The notes under the pieces are model-generated. The model was not told the DNA's origin, did no database searches, and saw only the letters and a list, made by a program, of their open reading frames with translations. A stretch of DNA of 9,618 bases from Rhodobiaceae bacterium (lineage in GTDB: Bacteria; Pseudomonadota; Alphaproteobacteria; RS24): positions 28,040 through 37,657 of the forward strand of contig NYTN01000021.1 in assembly GCA_002683515.1 (NCBI GenBank), in the 5' to 3' direction. Both the position numbers and the translations under genes were made by a program. Below are positions 5,765 to 9,618 of the stretch, one piece after another. Positions within the stretch are counted from its first letter, which is position 1. Every line of letters starts with the position of its first letter.

Positions 5765-6553
5765 ATGGTTGCTATATATAAAACAGGAATGGGCGCTGCG
5801 CTCCAGGATATCGCGGTAATTTCAAATAATATTGCCAATGCGGGAACTGTTTCCTTTAAACGCAGTGATACAATTTTTGAAGATATATACGCTACAGAAA
5901 AAAACCGGACATCTGAAATACGTCTCGGAAATGGTGTACAGAAGCTTGAGCCAAGGCGCGCACATCAACAAGGGTCTTTCATAATGACCAATGCGGCGCT
6001 TGATCTAGCGATTAATGGTGAAGGCTTTTTTGCCATTAAAAATCCAAATAACCCCGATGAACTTAAATATACACGTAACGGCTCTATCAATTTAACTGAT
6101 AAGGGTGAGTTGGTTACGATGGAAGGCTTCAAATATCTGGACAAGGAAGGCAATGAAATCAAAATTCCGTTTACGGTTATTGATGATCAAGAAAATACCA
6201 GACGCCTGTCTGCTATTAATGTTGCAGCTAATGGTCAAATTCAAGTGGACTACGGCCAGGGTGTTTCCATAAATGTGGCAACTATTGGCCTTTCAACCTT
6301 CAAGGATGAGACAAAGCTGAGAAGTGACGGCAACACAAATTATATTGTGACCCCCGAGGCCGGCCAGCCGGTTACTTCTTCCCCTCAGGATACTTTAAAT
6401 GCAACAGGAACAATACAAGCCGGAGCGCTTGAAGCTTCCAATGTTGATACAACAAACGAGCTTGCTCGTCTTTTAAGGGCACAGCAGGCCTTTTCTGGAA
6501 CTTCAAGGCTTATGCAAGCTGATGTTGATATGATCCGTCGTTTGATTGACTGA
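5765..6553 (+). CDS. Flagellar hook/basal-body rod family protein (FlgF/FlgG/FlgE type)
   Basis: This 262-residue axial flagellar protein is exported by the flagellar type III system and builds rod or hook. Its N-terminal motif, ISNNIANAGTVSFKRS (about 19-34), is the shared rod-family signature (SNNIANxxTxGFK), with Ser in place of the usual Gly. The central LDLAINGEGFFAI (about 79-91) and YTRNGSINLTDKGELVT (about 101-117) are the conserved FlgE/F/G core. The C-terminal GALEASNVDTTNEL and LLRAQQAFSGTSRLM match the family's coiled-coil end. Length fits FlgF or FlgG; the GQGVSINVATIGLSTF part and SNVDTTNEL also recall FlgE, so I do not choose between them. No second flg gene follows: the next gene converges 20 bases away. 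The start is supported by AGGA 8 bases upstream and by the sigma-54-type promoter. Confidence 0.93.
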   Translation: MVAIYKTGMGAALQDIAVISNNIANAGTVSFKRSDTIFEDIYATEKNRTSEIRLGNGVQKLEPRRAHQQGSFIMTNAALDLAINGEGFFAIKNPNNPDELKYTRNGSINLTDKGELVTMEGFKYLDKEGNEIKIPFTVIDDQENTRRLSAINVAANGQIQVDYGQGVSINVATIGLSTFKDETKLRSDGNTNYIVTPEAGQPVTSSPQDTLNATGTIQAGALEASNVDTTNELARLLRAQQAFSGTSRLMQADVDMIRRLID

Positions 6554-6573
6554 ACACTTCTATTTAAATCAGT

Positions 6574-6981
6574 TTAACAAATAGGGATGCGCCAGCTTAA
6601 ATCGCACACTTCATGAATTTCTTTTTCTTGAATTAATAAGTCGCCATCAATAGTTACCTGCAAGACTTTGTCGAGTAAAATCATCAAGTCCACTGGGCGC
6701 GGTTGGTGAGAGGATAGGGCTTCTGTAAGCCTGTCGAACGGCGTTTGTTGGAGATTAAAGGCTAAATTCATAACCGGCCGTCGGACTTCGATTTCTAGTT
6801 TGCCGGACGGGGTTGCAAAATCGGCAACTGGATAGATGCTCACCATGCAATTTCCCCTTGCAATATTAACCAGTGTACAGCTCAAATTAAGTTCGGCTTC
6901 AGCCTTATAGCCAAGTAAACGCTTCTCGGCTGTTTGAACAGTCATGTGGATGGTTCGAATTTGCTGAAGGTCTGTGCTCAT
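6574..6981 (-). CDS. Hypothetical protein at the end of the flhF-flhG-fliA operon
   Basis: The 135-residue protein is not recognised. It is soluble by appearance, with no signal peptide or membrane helix. The N-terminal half is mainly beta (TIHMTVQTAEKR, AEAELNLSCTLVNIA, GKLEIEVRRPVMNLAF); a short helix (DRLTEALSS) and LMILLDKVLQVTIDGDLLIQ follow. Cysteines are at 35, 45, 126 and the final residue 135. It does not look like FlgM, the usual FliA antagonist. Start ATG 6981 has a GGGGGG ribosome site about 5 bases upstream and lies 16 bases after the fliA stop, so it is cotranscribed with fliA. A role with FliA or flagellar assembly is inferred from position only. Confidence 0.72.
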   Translation of the reverse strand: MSTDLQQIRTIHMTVQTAEKRLLGYKAEAELNLSCTLVNIARGNCMVSIYPVADFATPSGKLEIEVRRPVMNLAFNLQQTPFDRLTEALSSHQPRPVDLMILLDKVLQVTIDGDLLIQEKEIHEVCDLSWRIPIC

Positions 6982-6997
6982 TTAAGCCCCCCAAGAT

Positions 6998-7714
6998 TTA
7001 CTCGATGGATCCAGATTGCGCTTCCGCGATAAGTGTGCGGAGTTTCTTGACCGCCTCGGACTTAATCTGAGATACACGTCCTATAGTTACTTCCAGAACT
7101 TCGGCGATTTCATAAACGTTGAGTTCTTCAACATAATAAAGTTGTATCACCAGGGCCATTTTCTCTGGGAGTTTTTTCAGCGCACCTAGAAGTAACTGTT
7201 TAAGGTCCTTATTTTGAAGCTCTTCCTCAGGGTCTTTGGTGGTGGATGCAAAAATTATAGAGAAATCATCATAAACTTGATCCATAGAGTCATGATGATT
7301 GGCGGCGAAACTTTTTACCCATTCCTGTAATTCAGAAAGTGATATCGCCATTTCATCTGCAATCTCTGTCTGTTCGGGCTGGCGTCCGTGAAGTTTGATA
7401 AGTTTTTGTTCCGCATGATTATACCTTTGCTGCATTTTAATAGTGGTACGACAGAGATTTGAATTTTTTCTCAGGTGGTCAACCATTGCGCCTCTAATAC
7501 GCAAGCTGGCATAATTGGAAAAATTAACGCCCTCATGGGGAGTGTATTTCTGGGCGGCGGTAACAAGCCCGTAATAACCAATCTGAATAAGGTCATCAAT
7601 TTCGATGACTTTGCTAACCCTTGCATGCAGGTGCCAGGCAATAGACTGCACTAACCGTAAATTATCGGTTATTAGTTCCTCAACTTCAGGTTTAGTTTGA
7701 TATTTTACAGACAT
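6998..7714 (-). CDS. fliA: Flagellar sigma factor FliA (sigma-28)
   Basis: This 238-residue sigma factor normally drives late flagellar genes such as flagellin and motor genes. Region 2 is at about 40-82: EIDDLIQIGYYGLVTAAQKY and NYASLRIRGAMVDHLRKN match the FliA pattern (YASIRIRGAMxDxLR). Region 3 is at about 90-135. Region 4 is at about 181-227 (KLPEKMALVIQLYYVEELNV, then EIAEVLEVTIGRVSQIKSEA). Lack of an N-terminal region 1 and the total length fit FliA. The usual DW(V/L)PR after region 2 is replaced by SNLCRT, a small departure. ATG 7714 follows the flhG stop by 13 bases; the short spacer contains GGA and a GATTC site. It probably acts on genes outside the window, since no convincing sigma-28 box is visible here. 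Confidence 0.93.
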   Translation of the reverse strand: MSVKYQTKPEVEELITDNLRLVQSIAWHLHARVSKVIEIDDLIQIGYYGLVTAAQKYTPHEGVNFSNYASLRIRGAMVDHLRKNSNLCRTTIKMQQRYNHAEQKLIKLHGRQPEQTEIADEMAISLSELQEWVKSFAANHHDSMDQVYDDFSIIFASTTKDPEEELQNKDLKQLLLGALKKLPEKMALVIQLYYVEELNVYEIAEVLEVTIGRVSQIKSEAVKKLRTLIAEAQSGSIE

Positions 7715-7727
7715 GAGAATCCATTTG

Positions 7728-8507
7728 TTACTTCAAACCGAGGAAACGCAATCCGGGCGTTTCGTTTTCAGGAGACTGCGCAACAGCAAGCGCCAGTTTC
7801 TTAAATGATTGTGTCTCAGCCGTTTCCCCATTGTCGGACATAATAGGACGACGTTTAACAATCGAGTCCCGCAAGGCGCCTGATAAGGGTAAATAGCCGG
7901 CAAACTTTAGGTCAATATCCAGAAATCTATCCGTAATATTTTTAAAGCGTTCAAAAGTATCTTTTGCATGGCTACTATTATTCGCCATATTTACGACAAC
8001 TGAGAAATGATGTGTATTTTTTTCCAGCGAGCAGGCCTTGATAAGCGTATAGGCATCGGTGAAACTTGTTGGTTCACCTACGAGGACGACCAGCACTCTG
8101 TCAGCGGCAGCGATAATATCAATTGCGCTGTCATTGGCACCGGCAGGCACATCTACAATCAGAACATCTAAATCATCACGCAATGCTTCAGTTGATCGGA
8201 TGATTTGATTGCGAATATTCTCATCAATTTTCAGTAAGTCTGTCAGACCAGATCCACCGGCAACCAATTTTAACCCGGAGGGGCCATTACAAGGTAATTC
8301 CGACATGGTGGCTCGGTCATTTAATAAATCGCTAATTGTTTTTTGAGGGTTTACGCCCAATAGAATATGAGCGTTTGCCAGACCAAAATCCGTATCGAGT
8401 AAGCAAACGCGCTGACCCTCACGAGATAGGGTCATGCCGAGGTTAATAGCGATGCTGGTTTTGCCAACACCACCTTTACCACTTGTTACTGCTACCGAAT
8501 ATGCCAT
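7728..8507 (-). CDS. flhG: FlhG (FleN/YlxH)-type MinD-like ATPase, without N-terminal DQA helix
   Basis: This 259-residue ParA/MinD-family ATPase is a type that limits flagellar number and position at the membrane. The deviant Walker A KGGVGKTS is at 11-18 (signature Lys11, Lys16). The switch I region LLDTDFGLANAHILLG is at 36-51, very close to FlhG DADLGLANVDVLLG. Walker B LIVDVPAG is at 116-123. The start is forced: an in-frame TAA at 8519-8517 lies four codons before the ATG. The protein therefore begins directly at the first beta strand and lacks the DQAxxLR helix that in typical FlhG stimulates FlhF GTPase. The C-terminus (PGLRFLGLK) could be a short membrane-targeting segment, unproven. 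It is placed between flhF (44 bases upstream) and fliA (13 bases downstream). Confidence 0.9.
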   Translation of the reverse strand: MAYSVAVTSGKGGVGKTSIAINLGMTLSREGQRVCLLDTDFGLANAHILLGVNPQKTISDLLNDRATMSELPCNGPSGLKLVAGGSGLTDLLKIDENIRNQIIRSTEALRDDLDVLIVDVPAGANDSAIDIIAAADRVLVVLVGEPTSFTDAYTLIKACSLEKNTHHFSVVVNMANNSSHAKDTFERFKNITDRFLDIDLKFAGYLPLSGALRDSIVKRRPIMSDNGETAETQSFKKLALAVAQSPENETPGLRFLGLK

Positions 8508-8551
8508 AAGAACTCTTTACTTACTCTTTAGTTGCGCTTTGGTTAATAAGC

Positions 8552-9618
8552 TTACTCTTCAGAACAATAATCTTCCAAGTATTGCGCCAATGCTGGCATA
8601 CTTGCAAATATTATTGAGTCTACCAAGCCACGTGACCCAGTGAATACGCCAATCTTCATGCCCATTTCAGCCAATACGGAAAACTCCTCTGGACCTGTTT
8701 CACATTCATCAAGACGCGTTAGCGCAATAATGGGATTGAAAGATTGATAAAGCGTGCATTGCTGTCTTATTAGACGCGCGCTCGCACCGCCAGGTAGGGC
8801 AATCAAAATAGTCATGTTTTCTTCGCCCAGTTTCTTTTCCAATTCGTCAAGCACTGCAGGAATATCATGCGGGTTGATGCAGATATCAGTAATTGTTGGA
8901 GCGGTACTGTCGAGATATTCTTCGGCAGCACTTTCCGGTGTGGTTTTGCTAATTTGCATATTCAGAAGACGCCCATGATATTTCAAACCGTCACATGGGG
9001 TCACACCAGCTTTGTCTATTTCGATCAGACGTACAGTGGCATCCATGCTCATTTCACGGCGCTTTACAGCTAACTTTGCTGTGAGAGATGATTTCCCACT
9101 ACCCGCAGGGCCGACAACAAAAATATGTTTTTGCTCCATGAGGCTAGCTGGTTGGGCAACAATAAGTTGCTCCGACAGGGCTCTTAGGAATGATTTGCAA
9201 CCAAGTTTCTCATCACGAGCGTTTAACGTGTTGCGAAGAGACGAGACAAGTTCAGCCGAGAAGCCAGCCTGTTGCATCGCAATATAAGAATTTCTGCCAA
9301 TGCCTAATTCAGCTTCCTCGTGGCGTGTGAGGATCATGCCATCCAGCATATGCGTGATCTTATTCAATCTGGTTTCAAGCTTTTCCAATTCACCAATACG
9401 GGGGGAGTAATCGCCAGTAGCGTTATGCTTAACCCCTGAAGTCCGAGCGGTGTTTGATGTATTGTTTTTTACAGGAGTTGCACCTGACATGGACACAATA
9501 TTTGGCTCAAGTGCGATATCTTTCTGAACCAAATCAACAGGCGCCAGATTATTGTCTGCAAGTATCATGGCATCTTGAAATGCCTTTTTACAGAAACTTT
9601 TGGTTTTAGTTTGTTTGT
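8552..9618 (-). CDS. flhF: FlhF, SRP-type GTPase family, degenerate; 5' end beyond window
   Basis: The ORF from ATG 9568 has 338 residues, but its frame continues open for 16 more codons to the right edge. Those codons (KSFCKKAFQDA before the Met) look like the conserved FlhF N-terminus (KxFxAxxMxEAM), so the true start is outside. FlhF places flagella at the pole. Numbered from the internal Met, the variable/linker region is 1-60, a helical N-domain is about 60-140, and the G domain is 145-338. G1 GPAGSGKS is at 153-160 and G4 TRLDE at 284-288, followed by a FlhF-like end (GMKIGVFTGSRGLVDSI). G2, normally DTYR, is DKAG at 185-188. G3, normally DTAGR, is absent where DICINPHD (228-235) aligns. 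No Shine-Dalgarno precedes the internal ATG. It heads the flhF-flhG-fliA operon visible here. Confidence 0.88.
   Translation of the reverse strand, partial: KQTKTKSFCKKAFQDAMILADNNLAPVDLVQKDIALEPNIVSMSGATPVKNNTSNTARTSGVKHNATGDYSPRIGELEKLETRLNKITHMLDGMILTRHEEAELGIGRNSYIAMQQAGFSAELVSSLRNTLNARDEKLGCKSFLRALSEQLIVAQPASLMEQKHIFVVGPAGSGKSSLTAKLAVKRREMSMDATVRLIEIDKAGVTPCDGLKYHGRLLNMQISKTTPESAAEEYLDSTAPTITDICINPHDIPAVLDELEKKLGEENMTILIALPGGASARLIRQQCTLYQSFNPIIALTRLDECETGPEEFSVLAEMGMKIGVFTGSRGLVDSIIFASMPALAQYLEDYCSEE

Noticed and set aside
6546..6573. Possible bidirectional terminator (ACTGA ... TCAGT) between the converging rod gene and 135-residue gene
   Set aside because: Only a 5-bp stem with a 15-base loop and no T-run.
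8754..9287. Plus-strand open frames inside flhF
   Set aside because: Antisense shadows of FlhF; no motif or ribosome site supports them.

Overview
The window looks like a chromosomal piece of a flagellated alphaproteobacterium of moderate GC content. The evidence is an alpha-type RpoH beside an RluD-family gene, an EipA/DUF1134 envelope protein (a mainly alphaproteobacterial family), and strong avoidance of GANTC, the CcrM methylation site. The presence of FlhF, FlhG and FliA argues against the Rhizobium and Caulobacter type of flagellar regulation. It suggests a Rhodospirillales-like or deeper alphaproteobacterial lineage. The genus cannot be fixed from the sequence.

Left part (1-3326): the 5' end of a sodium:solute symporter gene (minus) is followed by a 325-base AT-rich gap holding a nested inverted repeat. 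Then come rpoH and an rluD-type pseudouridine synthase (both minus, rluD upstream of rpoH). A plus-strand gene for a small single-pass membrane protein (2910-3326) follows. Its start codon overlaps that of rluD and its stop codon overlaps that of eipA, so there is no spacer on either side.

Middle part (3323-5632, all minus): eipA has its own upstream region. Behind it lies a run of four uncharacterised genes transcribed from 5632 towards 4060: a protein with a nitrile-hydratase/NHLP-leader-like domain, a secreted Sel1-repeat protein, a 66-residue acidic protein, and a 101-residue secreted protein with four cysteines. The first two overlap by one base, and the last two are 3 bases apart.

Right part (5633-9618): a divergent control region with a sigma-54-type promoter leads into a single hook/basal-body rod-family gene (plus). 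Converging on it is the flagellar regulatory series flhF > flhG > fliA > a 135-residue unknown (minus). FlhF runs off the right edge. FlhF and FlhG place and count flagella, and FliA (sigma-28) directs late flagellar genes. Two linked oddities stand out. FlhF keeps G1 and G4 but has lost recognisable G2 and G3 GTPase motifs, and FlhG lacks the N-terminal DQA helix that normally activates FlhF. The GTP-hydrolysis switch may therefore have been lost in this lineage.

The best candidates for something undescribed are this degenerate FlhF/FlhG pair and the four-gene operon divergent from the flagellar rod gene.
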